A DNA stretch of 64,000 nt, from the NCBI RefSeq assembly GCF_030623445.1, contig NZ_CP130613.1, forward strand, positions 620,001-684,000. The letters are read 5' to 3'. The notes below the pieces were generated by a model. That model made no database searches. It was not told where the DNA came from and saw only the letters and a list, made by a program, of their open reading frames with translations. Source of the DNA: Pseudogemmatithrix spongiicola (GTDB lineage: Bacteria > Gemmatimonadota > Gemmatimonadetes > Gemmatimonadales > Gemmatimonadaceae). This document shows, piece after piece, positions 25,852 through 38,492 of this stretch; position 1 is the stretch's first letter, and every line of letters begins with the position of its first letter. The position numbers and the translations under genes were made by a program.

Positions 25852-28674
25852 CTAGACGCGGAACACCTTCATCACCTCGTCCCCAAGGTGATTGATGACC
25901 TTGACCGCGATGCGCCCCGACTTCGGCCGCGGGAACGCCCGGCTGGTCGCCGAGTTGAGCGTCGCCCAAGCCTCGGCGTCCACTTCGGCCTTGAGCGTGG
26001 TCTTGAGCGCCTTGTAGGGATCGTTCTGGCCGAGGAAGTAGGCGTGGCGCACGAAGAAGCTCTCTTCGTTGTAGTCGGTATCCACGAACCAGCAGGCGAT
26101 GCCGTCCACGTCGTCGGAGCGGACCTCGCCCGTGCTGGGGTCGAAGACGTCCACGCCCTGCACGGTGACGCGCAGGCGGTCACCCTCCACCGGCTCGATG
26201 GCGATGTCTGGCTCGCCGAATACGACGAAGAGGTTGGCCTTGTCCGTGGTCTTCAGGTCGGCGGCCATATGGAGATCGGCGTTCATCCGCGCCTTGAGCA
26301 CCGGCATGTTGGCCAGTTTCTCGAACTCCGTGGTATGCGCCTCGAAGTTGAAGGCGCAGGCCACGAGCACCTCGAAGCCGGCCTCCTTGGCTTCGCGAGC
26401 GGCACCCACCAAGTCCGGACGCGTGACGGTGCCGAACTCCGGGCCGATGAAGATGGCCGCCCGCTTCGCCTTCTTGCCCTCTTGGTACATGCCTTCGGCG
26501 CAAACGAAGTCACCCGGCCAGGGGACGAGCGAATCGAAGGTGATGCGGTCCGCCTTGGCGGCCTGCTGGACGCCCGCGACCTTGAGGTTTGCGAGGATGC
26601 GCTCGGGGAAGCTCTGGCCAGCCGCGGCGTAGCCCGTCTTTTTCTCGAGCACCGTGGCCGCCGGTGTCGAGGCGCCGTCTTCGTCGGCGACGATCATCCG
26701 GTGCGGCGAGAGCGACTCCACCGTGAACGGGCCGGCCACGCGCACCCGCTTCTTGTCTTCGTAGGGGCGGTCGTAGAGGTACTCGTACTCGGCCTTGGCG
26801 GCGATGGAGGCGTCAATCTCCTTCTGCCGATTGATACGCGCCTCCCACCACGCGGTGTGGAGTGCCTTGGCCTTCTCGGACCACTTCGCGTCCGCGTCGC
26901 GGGGAATCTCCCACTCTTCCCACTGCTGCTTGAGTGCCGCGTTCAGGTCGCGGCGCAGCGGTTCGAGCGTCTGCTGCCAATTCTCGTAGATGACGTCGAT
27001 TTCGGCGTTATTGGCGATTGACTTCAGCGTGATGTGCGGGACGCGCTCATAGACGAAGCCGAGGCGCAGGTCTCCGTGCACGGGCTGGGTGCTGGGGACG
27101 CTGCGCGTGATTTCGGCTTCCTTCAGTTGGCCTTCGCGGGAGTCGGCGAGGAGGTAGGCGGCGTAGCGTGCACCCATGATGCGGGAGCGTGCGAGGGCGA
27201 GTGCGACGCGGGAGGTGTCGATGGTGATCCAACGGCGGCCCCATTGCTCGGCGACCGCAGCGGTGGTGCCTGAGCCGCAGGTGGGGTCGAGGACGAGGTC
27301 GCCGGGGTCGGTGGCGAGAAGCAAGCAGCGCTCGACAATCTTAGTGCTCGTCTGTACGACGTAGACCTTATCTGTCGCTCCGGCCAAATCAGTCCAGATA
27401 TTGGTGAGGACCTGTACCGGAAAGTCGCGAAAACGTCGGGCATATCGAATCGAGTCCTTCTGCGCGATCACACGATTCGAACGAACAAGGCGACCCATGC
27501 CATCCTCGTTCGTCTTCCAGCGGCTCTGCATCGTCGGACGGAACGTCTTTCCCTCCAGCTCAACCGGGAACCAACTTGCGGCACCTTCGCCCTTGTCGCG
27601 CCCTGCCGATGCCGACTGCAGTGGGTCCGGTGCGACGAGCTCGCCATCAGCTGGCGCAGATGTCACAACTGATGCAGAAAAGCGCGTGCCGTCCGCGCGC
27701 TCGAACAACGAGAAGCGCCCTCGGTCCTCGTCCGTCAGACCGCGGTCAGAGTAGAGACTCCTGTACTTGAGAGACGTCCTCTCTCGTGCGTACCAAAGCA
27801 CGAAATCCGCAACGCCGCCAAGGTACTCAGCGAAGGTCGATCCTGCCTTTTGGACCGTGATGATCGCGACCAGGTTCTCGTCTCCAAAGACCTCATCCAT
27901 CACTGTCCTTACCCGGTGCACATTCTCATCCCCAATCTGCACGAAGATGCTCCCACTCTCCGTCAGCAGATCCCGCGCCACCGTCAACCGGTCGCGCAGG
28001 TACGTGAGATAGGAGTGAATCCCATCCCGCCACGTATCGCGAAATGCTTTCACCTGCTCTGGCTCGCGCGTGATGTGCGCCGCGTTTCCGTCCTTCACGT
28101 CGCGGCTCGTCGTGCTCCACTGGAAATTCGAATTGAACTTGATCCCATACGGCGGATCGAAGTAGATGCACTGCACCTTCCCGCGCAGCCCCTCGCGCTC
28201 GGCCAGTGACGCCATCACCTGCAGGGAGTCGCCAAGGATCATCCGGTTCGTCCAGTTCTGCTCGTGCTGGTAGAACTCGGTCTTGTCCACGCCCTTCGGA
28301 ATGCCGTTGAAGTCGGCGAACAGATCCGCCATCAACTCGCCGCTCTCGTGCTGCTGTTCGCGCGTTTGCCGCAGCAGGTCGTCGATCAGCGCCTTGGGGT
28401 GCACCTTCTCCTGGATGTAGAGCGGCGGCGCCGGCACCACGAGGTCGCTCCAGTCTTGCTCATCCTTGCCGCGCCACACCAACTGCGGGTCCAAGTCACG
28501 GTTGCGGCGCTCGTAGGCCACGCGCAGCGTGTCGTCCCCCTTGCCGTGCAGGGCCGAGTACTCGGCGGTAGGGATGTTCTTGCGCTTGGCCTCGTCGTGC
28601 GTGATGGCTTCGACGGACTTCGCGGTCGCTTTTGCGCTCAACTTCGTGCCTGACTTAGGTGACTTCGCCATCAT
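25852..28674 (-). CDS. mod: Type III-like (beta-class) DNA methyltransferase, Mod subunit
   Basis: 940 residues. Motif IV, IYFDPPYGI, comes before the SAM motif I, VLDPTCGSGTTA, the order of beta-class N6-adenine or N4-cytosine methyltransferases such as type III Mod. A large target-recognition region lies between the two motifs, and about 400 C-terminal residues, unusual for classical Mod, may hold extra domains. It lies downstream of res and the AlbA-like gene with a 206-base AT-rich gap, so it may have its own promoter. It would protect host DNA from the Res nuclease. Two ATGs in tandem (28674, 28671) are possible starts. Confidence 0.88.
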   Translation of the reverse strand: MMAKSPKSGTKLSAKATAKSVEAITHDEAKRKNIPTAEYSALHGKGDDTLRVAYERRNRDLDPQLVWRGKDEQDWSDLVVPAPPLYIQEKVHPKALIDDLLRQTREQQHESGELMADLFADFNGIPKGVDKTEFYQHEQNWTNRMILGDSLQVMASLAEREGLRGKVQCIYFDPPYGIKFNSNFQWSTTSRDVKDGNAAHITREPEQVKAFRDTWRDGIHSYLTYLRDRLTVARDLLTESGSIFVQIGDENVHRVRTVMDEVFGDENLVAIITVQKAGSTFAEYLGGVADFVLWYARERTSLKYRSLYSDRGLTDEDRGRFSLFERADGTRFSASVVTSAPADGELVAPDPLQSASAGRDKGEGAASWFPVELEGKTFRPTMQSRWKTNEDGMGRLVRSNRVIAQKDSIRYARRFRDFPVQVLTNIWTDLAGATDKVYVVQTSTKIVERCLLLATDPGDLVLDPTCGSGTTAAVAEQWGRRWITIDTSRVALALARSRIMGARYAAYLLADSREGQLKEAEITRSVPSTQPVHGDLRLGFVYERVPHITLKSIANNAEIDVIYENWQQTLEPLRRDLNAALKQQWEEWEIPRDADAKWSEKAKALHTAWWEARINRQKEIDASIAAKAEYEYLYDRPYEDKKRVRVAGPFTVESLSPHRMIVADEDGASTPAATVLEKKTGYAAAGQSFPERILANLKVAGVQQAAKADRITFDSLVPWPGDFVCAEGMYQEGKKAKRAAIFIGPEFGTVTRPDLVGAAREAKEAGFEVLVACAFNFEAHTTEFEKLANMPVLKARMNADLHMAADLKTTDKANLFVVFGEPDIAIEPVEGDRLRVTVQGVDVFDPSTGEVRSDDVDGIACWFVDTDYNEESFFVRHAYFLGQNDPYKALKTTLKAEVDAEAWATLNSATSRAFPRPKSGRIAVKVINHLGDEVMKVFRV

Positions 28675-28880
28675 TACCCTCGGCAGCGGAAATACTGAAA
28701 GAATTCGCGATTTTCTTTACACGTTTCGGCGAAACGTAAAGAAAACTTCGGATTGTTTATCGATATTGAACCGACAAGTCGTCGTTTCAAAATGACATAT
28801 AAGTTATTGTCCTATAATGACTTGCAATTCTATAGCAGAATCCTATGTGAGTTCTGCGACCTCTAACTTTGACATAGCGC
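28675..28880. promoter_or_regulatory. AT-rich control region with a dyad before mod
   Basis: This 206-base gap is far AT-richer than its surroundings. A strong dyad pairs TTTTCTTTAC (28711-28720) with GTAAAGAAAA (28736-28745), with an inner GTTTC/GAAAC pair. It lies 37-71 bases upstream of the mod ATG. Read on the minus strand, a TTGAAA, 17 bases, AATATC arrangement upstream of the dyad could be the mod promoter, which would make the dyad an operator or a leader hairpin. Confidence 0.5.
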
Positions 28881-30509
28881 CTAGGCGTCCTCACTTATGG
28901 CGGCCCATCGAGCCCAGCGCCGACTCCCCAGCATCCGGACGGTGCCAGCGGAGAGCATCCGCGCGAGTGAGGCACGGATCTGGCTCCTCGAGTGACCCGG
29001 GAGCACCTGTTCCAGCTCAGAAATGGCCACCCCCTCGCGTCCAACGCTGCGCAGATGCGTGAGCAGGAGGGCTTCTGCAGCGCCTGAATCGAGCCCACGA
29101 CGGCGCGTGTATGATCCACGCTGGCCAATCTGGTTCGAGAGGCGGCGGCTAAGAAAATATCGAACGGCCCGGCCGCGCCCGACGCTTTCCACAAGGCCGC
29201 GTTCACGAAGTGGTAGGAGTCGCTGGCTGAGTTCCGCAGAGATGCTCTCGCCGCGCGAGAGGCGGTCCAAGACGATGAAGTCCTCCGTGCGGAAGCTGAG
29301 CAGGTCTTCCTGCCCGATGCGTTCGATGGCCCGCAGCAACGCCACATTCGACACCATACAATCGAGCACCAGCTTGACGTGATGTCGGTCTGATCCCGAA
29401 AAGCTCGGCGCTCGCTTCCCCTGCTGCGCAGAGCGCTCAAACATCAGGTTCACCCCTTGGCCGGCACGTTCCACAAGTCCGATGCGGGCGAGTGTCTCAG
29501 CAAGCCGTCTGTTTCGGGGCACCTGTTGGTGCAGGATGGTGTCCTCCGTGACGCCGTTCGGGAAACCGCCGGGGCTCGTCACTTCCAGCCGCCGCAGGTG
29601 CTGCGTCACGAACACAGACGGCGCTAAACGGTAGTCACGGTGCGCCACTGCGTTGAGAATGGCCTCGCGGACGACCCCTTCGTCGAAGGTGGCCACCTCC
29701 TGGCGGAACAGCCCGTCCTGGATGCTCTGTCGATCATTGCGGGCGTTGACGGCAGCCCAGAGCTGTTCCAGCGACAGGAGGAGCGCCTGCCGAAGCTCCT
29801 TGCGGTCCTGCGCCGGCCCAGCGGCCTCCGTAGCGCGGTACTCATACACGAGCTCGGCCTGAGGCAAGAATCGCGTCAGGGCGGCGTGGGATCCGAGCAG
29901 GAGCAGCGCCGCATTGGTGAGGCGACCGTCCCCCGTGAGCAGTCCAGCGTCGCGCAACAGCTCATCGGGACGTAGGCCGTCAATGCGTAGCTGCGGGCGC
30001 TGGCGCGCCCAGCGTTGCCGAAACTCGGCGACGGCGACCTCGTCGAGGTCAGAAACGTCGGCTCCGACACATTCCTCCGCCGAGAAGTCGGATTCGACCT
30101 CGGCGTGGATTGCACGCAGCACCGCATCGGGCATCGGGAGTAACTCCTCGCCGACGCGATACCAGTACTTGCCTCTGTCGGCGATGGCGGTCCCGGGCGG
30201 ACGCGCGGGAATCGTCACCGACAGCACGCGCTGACCGTCGAGTGCGTGCTCGTCGATACGCACCGAATGCGCGAGAGCGCGTTGCAGGGAGGCGACGGTC
30301 TTGCCGGGCTCCGGGAAGGCCTTGGTGCCCACCACGCGACGGGGCCTGGCATCCGAGATGCCGATGGCAATCACGCCGCCGCCAGAGTTCGCAATGCCCG
30401 CTACGTACTTGCAGAGTTCGTCGAAGTCCCCTTTGTTCCCGAACTGCTTGCACTCGAGGTGCTCCCCCTCGGGCGCAGCAAGCAGCCGAACAAGCGCATC
30501 GGTCTCCAC
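28881..30509 (-). CDS. AlbA_2/Schlafen-type regulator with ATP-binding domain, embedded in the restriction locus
   Basis: 542 residues from a GTG whose G is shared with the TAG stop of res (1-base overlap, coupled). The N-terminal AlbA_2 (divergent AAA-4/Schlafen-like) domain shows EGEHLECKQFG and NSGGGVIAIGISD. Residues about 270-380 resemble HATPase_c_4 (VREAILNAVAHRDYRL, ending RIGLVERAGQGVNLMF). The C-terminus is helical, winged-helix-like (SELEQVLPGHSRSQIRASLARML). Such proteins are often annotated as RecG-like transcription regulators. Its position between res and mod suggests control of restriction or a direct role in it. Confidence 0.8.
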   Translation of the reverse strand: METDALVRLLAAPEGEHLECKQFGNKGDFDELCKYVAGIANSGGGVIAIGISDARPRRVVGTKAFPEPGKTVASLQRALAHSVRIDEHALDGQRVLSVTIPARPPGTAIADRGKYWYRVGEELLPMPDAVLRAIHAEVESDFSAEECVGADVSDLDEVAVAEFRQRWARQRPQLRIDGLRPDELLRDAGLLTGDGRLTNAALLLLGSHAALTRFLPQAELVYEYRATEAAGPAQDRKELRQALLLSLEQLWAAVNARNDRQSIQDGLFRQEVATFDEGVVREAILNAVAHRDYRLAPSVFVTQHLRRLEVTSPGGFPNGVTEDTILHQQVPRNRRLAETLARIGLVERAGQGVNLMFERSAQQGKRAPSFSGSDRHHVKLVLDCMVSNVALLRAIERIGQEDLLSFRTEDFIVLDRLSRGESISAELSQRLLPLRERGLVESVGRGRAVRYFLSRRLSNQIGQRGSYTRRRGLDSGAAEALLLTHLRSVGREGVAISELEQVLPGHSRSQIRASLARMLSAGTVRMLGSRRWARWAAISEDA

Positions 30510-33500
30510 TAGGCGTGCGCTCCCACTACCGGCGCGACCTCATCGACCAATCGCGTCAGCTCGCGCTCAATCACGGCAGCCAAGTCGGACTCCATCTCGA
30601 ATGGATCCGTGAACTCCGCCGCCGCCCAGCGCCCGTAGCCCCCGTGATTGTTGACGGCGGGAATCCAGCGTTCGCGCAGCACGCGGGCCTTTTCCTTGTC
30701 GTCCTCACCGCGCTGGCCCTTGATTTCCACGACGAGGTGCAGGGCATCCTCGTGGCCATCGTCGACGAGCAGGATGAAGTCGGGTCGGTAGCGCCGCGCG
30801 GCGCCGCCATATCGATAGGGGACTTCAAAGCCCAGCGCGTGGTTCTTCACGTAGGCCCGCACCCGCGGATGCCGCTCGACCACGCGGCAGAACTCCTGTT
30901 CCCAGGTGCTGTCGCAGATGATCCAGTTGAGATGGCAGCGGTCGGGGTTCGGATCCCAGCGCAGCGCCTTCGACGTATTGAAGTGCACGTGGCGCGTGGA
31001 GCCGGTGGGATTGTACGGGTCGAGCAGCGCCTCGATGTTGCTGCTGTCGGCCACGCGGCTGACGATGCCCGCGGTGATCTTCTCGCAGGCCATGTCCGCG
31101 AGCTCCTTGTGCAGGAGCTGCGCCGGGTAGGTGCCGCCCTTGCAGACGAGGTATCCGTCCATCCATTCGCGGGCGAGTCGCTTGAGCTGGCCGAAGAGGT
31201 GCAGTTTGGGCGCGCCGTTGGGATCGCGCCAATGCGTGAGCAGCAGGTGCTGCGCGAGATGGAACAGCACGGTGTTCTGCCGCGTCTCGCCGAGATGTTC
31301 GACGGTGAGGTTCACGCCTTCGCCGATGAGGCCTTCGTTGCGGACGATGGTCGGGCCGATGAGGTCCGGCGTGAGCGTCAGCGTGCTGTCCGGCCCGAAG
31401 GTGGCTTCGAGTCGCTCGTCCGGCAGCGCGACGCGGTAGCCCTCGACGCGCGGGAAGCGGATCTCCAGGTGATCGCGGTCCGGCGAGACGGCCTTCACCG
31501 TGACCGTCGGCTTCACCGGGCTTGGCACGGCTTCCACCGGCTCGGCCGTGAAGTCGAACGGAATGCCGAGCACGTCGGCGTACTCGACGTCGAAGAGCCC
31601 TTCCTCGTTCAGTTCATACGACTGGCGCCGCAGTGCGCGGCCGATGACCTGCTCGCAGAGCAGTTGCGTGCCGAAGGCGCGCACGCCGAGCACGTGGGTG
31701 ACGGTGCTGGCATCCCAGCCCTCGGTGAGCATCGAGACGGAGACGACGCAGCGGATGCCCTCGCCGAGCCGGCCCTTCTTGCCCACGGTGTTCATCACCT
31801 CGCGCAGCAGTTCCGCGTCGGAGATGTCGTCGGCCTTGATCTGCTGGCCCGAGCGCTGCGTCTGCTCGCGCCGGAAGTACTCGATCTCCGCCGCCGCGAC
31901 CTTGCGGAAGTTGTCGTCGAGGCCCTCGCCGGATTCCAGCTGCGCGCTGTCGATGAGCAGCGTGCGGGGGCGCGCCAGGGCGCGGCCGTCGGCGTCGTGG
32001 TTCTGGAAGAGCTTGAACTTGCCCGGGACCTGCTGCGTCGAGCCATCCTCGAGCGTGCGCTCAAAACCGCTGATGTAGTCGAAGACCAGCTTGGACGCCG
32101 TCGTGTTGTTGCAGACCACGATGAAGCACGGCGGCACCTCCACGCCCGGCGTCGCCTGCCAGCGCTCGAAGGTCTTCTCGTAATGTCCGTACAGCGCTTC
32201 GAGCGCGGTCTGCAACGGCGTCGGCAGCAACTGCGGGTCGGCGTCGCCCCCGCTGCGGCGGCCCGCCTTGGGCATCTTGGTGCGGATGTGCTCCCAGAGG
32301 TTGCGGTACACCGGCACTTCCGCGCCCGGGATGTTGTCGGCCACGGGCACGCGCGGCAGCTTCACGATGCCGCACTCGATGGCGTCCATCAGCGAGAAGT
32401 CGCTGAGCGTCCAGGGGAAGAGCGTCCCCTCGGCGTAGCCCGAGCCGCGCAGGAAGAACGGCGTGGCCGAGAGGTCGATCACGCGCTGGAGGCCGAGCTT
32501 GCGCTGCACGGCCTCGAGGCCGGAGATCCAGAGCCGTGCCGCCTCGGCGTTCTCTTCCGCTTCCTTGCGGTCGTCACCCTTCAGCTCCACGTCCTCGTCG
32601 GCGACGGCCTTCTCGCGATAGCAGTGATGCGCCTCGTCGTTGATTGCGATGATGTGCTTGAAGCCCATCAGCTCCGGCATCACGCGCTGCAGCATCTGGC
32701 CTTCGGATTCCGTGGTGCTCAGCGCCGGTCCGTGGCCCTGCAGCAGGGCGCGGCCACCCTTCGAAATCTCCCAGCGCTCGCGCAGCTTGAACGCGTGATA
32801 GTTGGTGATGACGATCTTCGCGTGCTGCACTTCGCGCAGCAGGTCCGTCGGCACCAGCTCGCGCTGCTGGTAGTACGCGTCGGGATCGTTGGGCTGCAGG
32901 ACGCGCAGGCGGTCCTTGATGGTGATGCCCGGCGTCACCACGAGGAAACCGCGCGTGAAGCGCTTGGATCCGGGGTGACGCACCGCGTTGATCGTCTGCC
33001 AGGCGATGAGCATCGCCATCACGGTCGTCTTGCCGGCGCCCGTCGCGAGCTTGAGCGCGAGGCGGAAGAGTCCCGGGTTCGCCTCGGCGTTCACCGCATC
33101 CAGGTGCGCGAGGAATCGCTGGCCGTCCTTGCCGAGCTGCGGCGCGACCTCGGTAAGCCAGATGGCCGTCTCGACGGCTTCGACCTGGCAGAAGAACGGC
33201 CGCACGCCGTTGAACTTGAAGTGCCGCCAGTGGTGCAGCAGGCGCGCGGTCTCGGGCGTGACCATCCACGTGGACGGGTCGGGCAGCGCCCGCCAGCGAT
33301 CCACCTGCGTGCGCAGGTCGTTGATCAGACTGCGGTGGTAGCCCTGCTGCTCGGTGGAGAGCCCAGCGCCTTCATCCAGCACGAGCGCCGTCTGCGCCTT
33401 CGAATGCTTCTTGGGCTTCGGAATCGGCGTGATGAACGAGACGGAGCGCCTCGATTCAAGGATTGCGCCTGTGGGCTGGCCACTCGCGTCGAGCTCCCAA

Positions 33501-33571
33501 TGCCGCGCGGGATACTCGTATGGCGAGTTGAGGATGGGCTTGGTGAAGAAGGCGGTCCGCACACTGCACAA
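30509..33571 (-). CDS. res: Type III-like restriction endonuclease, Res subunit (BPTD_3080-type)
   Basis: 1020 residues from a TTG at 33571; a GTG at 33562 (MRTAFFTKP) is an alternative. Superfamily 2 helicase motifs: Walker A ATGAGKTTV (about residue 180), DEAH-type NDEAHHCY, LSATPFF, and a second RecA fold with TEGWDASTVTHV and QVIGRALRR. The C-terminus has a PD-(D/E)xK-like nuclease site: RPDFILLVDDG followed by LVVEIKG. It cuts DNA lacking Mod methylation. First gene of the res - regulator - mod locus. Confidence 0.9.
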   Translation of the reverse strand: MCSVRTAFFTKPILNSPYEYPARHWELDASGQPTGAILESRRSVSFITPIPKPKKHSKAQTALVLDEGAGLSTEQQGYHRSLINDLRTQVDRWRALPDPSTWMVTPETARLLHHWRHFKFNGVRPFFCQVEAVETAIWLTEVAPQLGKDGQRFLAHLDAVNAEANPGLFRLALKLATGAGKTTVMAMLIAWQTINAVRHPGSKRFTRGFLVVTPGITIKDRLRVLQPNDPDAYYQQRELVPTDLLREVQHAKIVITNYHAFKLRERWEISKGGRALLQGHGPALSTTESEGQMLQRVMPELMGFKHIIAINDEAHHCYREKAVADEDVELKGDDRKEAEENAEAARLWISGLEAVQRKLGLQRVIDLSATPFFLRGSGYAEGTLFPWTLSDFSLMDAIECGIVKLPRVPVADNIPGAEVPVYRNLWEHIRTKMPKAGRRSGGDADPQLLPTPLQTALEALYGHYEKTFERWQATPGVEVPPCFIVVCNNTTASKLVFDYISGFERTLEDGSTQQVPGKFKLFQNHDADGRALARPRTLLIDSAQLESGEGLDDNFRKVAAAEIEYFRREQTQRSGQQIKADDISDAELLREVMNTVGKKGRLGEGIRCVVSVSMLTEGWDASTVTHVLGVRAFGTQLLCEQVIGRALRRQSYELNEEGLFDVEYADVLGIPFDFTAEPVEAVPSPVKPTVTVKAVSPDRDHLEIRFPRVEGYRVALPDERLEATFGPDSTLTLTPDLIGPTIVRNEGLIGEGVNLTVEHLGETRQNTVLFHLAQHLLLTHWRDPNGAPKLHLFGQLKRLAREWMDGYLVCKGGTYPAQLLHKELADMACEKITAGIVSRVADSSNIEALLDPYNPTGSTRHVHFNTSKALRWDPNPDRCHLNWIICDSTWEQEFCRVVERHPRVRAYVKNHALGFEVPYRYGGAARRYRPDFILLVDDGHEDALHLVVEIKGQRGEDDKEKARVLRERWIPAVNNHGGYGRWAAAEFTDPFEMESDLAAVIERELTRLVDEVAPVVGAHA

Positions 33572-33621
33572 GCTACGGCGCGGTCACCACCTGCGCACTG
33601 GGGCGCGGGCCGTTCGAAATC

Positions 33622-34179
33622 CTAGGCCAACTCCGCCAAAGCGTCCGTGTACCCCACGCCTTCCGTCAGCCGCTGGTACACGTGCGCGACGACCGCGGGG
33701 CTCGCCAGCAAGAAGCGACAGCGCGCCGCGCCGTTCGAGCGGCACTCGACTTCAAGGCATCCCAGCGCCTCACCCGCCACGCGCCCGAACACATCGGCGA
33801 GCATGCCCGCCGAGAAGTAGCAGCTGGGGTAGGGCATCGCCGCCGCCGGATCGGACTCGGCCCAATCGGCGGAATCAAAAGCCACCGCCGTGTCGCCGAG
33901 CGGCTCGAGCGTGACCGTGCCCCAGCCCGTTTCGGTGAAGAACCGCGCCGCGGCCTGCTGGAACTGCGCGTAGGGCAGGGACTCCGGCGCCGCGAGGCCG
34001 TTGGCCGCGCACCACTGCTGCATCGCGGCGAGCACGCTCTCGCCGCCCGCGTAGCCTGCTTCCTGCAGCACCGCCGCGAAGCCGTCGCCGAGATCGCGCA
34101 CCAGCGAGGCGCGCAGCGTGGTCAGCGAGCTGCGGGGAATGGCGGAGAGCGCCGAGGCGCCGAGCGTGAAGGGAGTCAT
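33622..34179 (-). CDS. V4R (4-vinyl reductase) domain protein
   Basis: 185 residues. The C-terminal half fits the V4R domain, a small-molecule-binding fold: YPSCYFSAGMLADVFGRVAGE followed by LEVECRSNGAARCRFLLAS with conserved Cys/Gly positions. The N-terminal half is helical. The ligand is unknown; V4R domains occur in chlorophyll-synthesis BchJ and in regulators. It lies 19 bases after ligA on the same strand, so it may be co-transcribed. Confidence 0.72.
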   Translation of the reverse strand: MTPFTLGASALSAIPRSSLTTLRASLVRDLGDGFAAVLQEAGYAGGESVLAAMQQWCAANGLAAPESLPYAQFQQAAARFFTETGWGTVTLEPLGDTAVAFDSADWAESDPAAAMPYPSCYFSAGMLADVFGRVAGEALGCLEVECRSNGAARCRFLLASPAVVAHVYQRLTEGVGYTDALAELA

Positions 34180-34198
34180 CGTCAGCCCTAAGAAAGGG

Positions 34199-36820
<2,622 letters not shown>

Positions 36821-36829
36821 TCAATCTAA

Positions 36830-36847
36830 CGTCCGCCCCGGCGGACG
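36830..36847. promoter_or_regulatory. Short inverted repeat in the ferritin/deoA divergent gap
   Basis: CGTCCGCC and GGCGGACG form an 8-base inverted repeat, ending ten bases before the deoA start. It could be an operator or simply a hairpin in the deoA leader. Confidence 0.3.
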
Positions 36848-36856
36848 AGGGACCGG

Positions 36857-38203
<1,347 letters not shown>

Positions 38204-38209
38204 GGCACC

Positions 38210-38443
38210 ATGGAAAACTTCGAGAAGCTGGGCGCCCTCGGGGCGAAGGGAGTCGCCGGCGGCGCCGTGGCCGCTTGGCTCGGGTTTGCGTTCCTGACGC
38301 GTCCGATGTCGTCCGGCGGCGTGGACCCGGTGACGCACATGGCCATCATGGCCTCGACGTTCATGGTGTTCGGCATGTTGGCGCTCTCGCACTTCTGGTT
38401 CGGCCAGCAGCTCACGAAGGGCAAGGACTCGATCCTCGGCTGA
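38210..38443 (+). CDS. Small two-helix membrane protein
   Basis: 77 residues, seven bases after deoA. Two hydrophobic helices (about residues 8-29 and 43-63) flank a Pro/Ser/Gly loop. The tail is QQLTKGKDSILG. No family recognised. Confidence 0.6.
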   Translation: MENFEKLGALGAKGVAGGAVAAWLGFAFLTRPMSSGGVDPVTHMAIMASTFMVFGMLALSHFWFGQQLTKGKDSILG

Positions 38444-38492
38444 CACCAACGTGGGCGGACGCGCGTATTGGACGCGAACCCCTCCGCCCATC

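Noticed and set aside
30110-33625. 1171-codon plus-strand open frame opposite res
   Set aside because: Composition is Arg/His/Ala-rich without domains; the minus-strand frame has all helicase and nuclease motifs.
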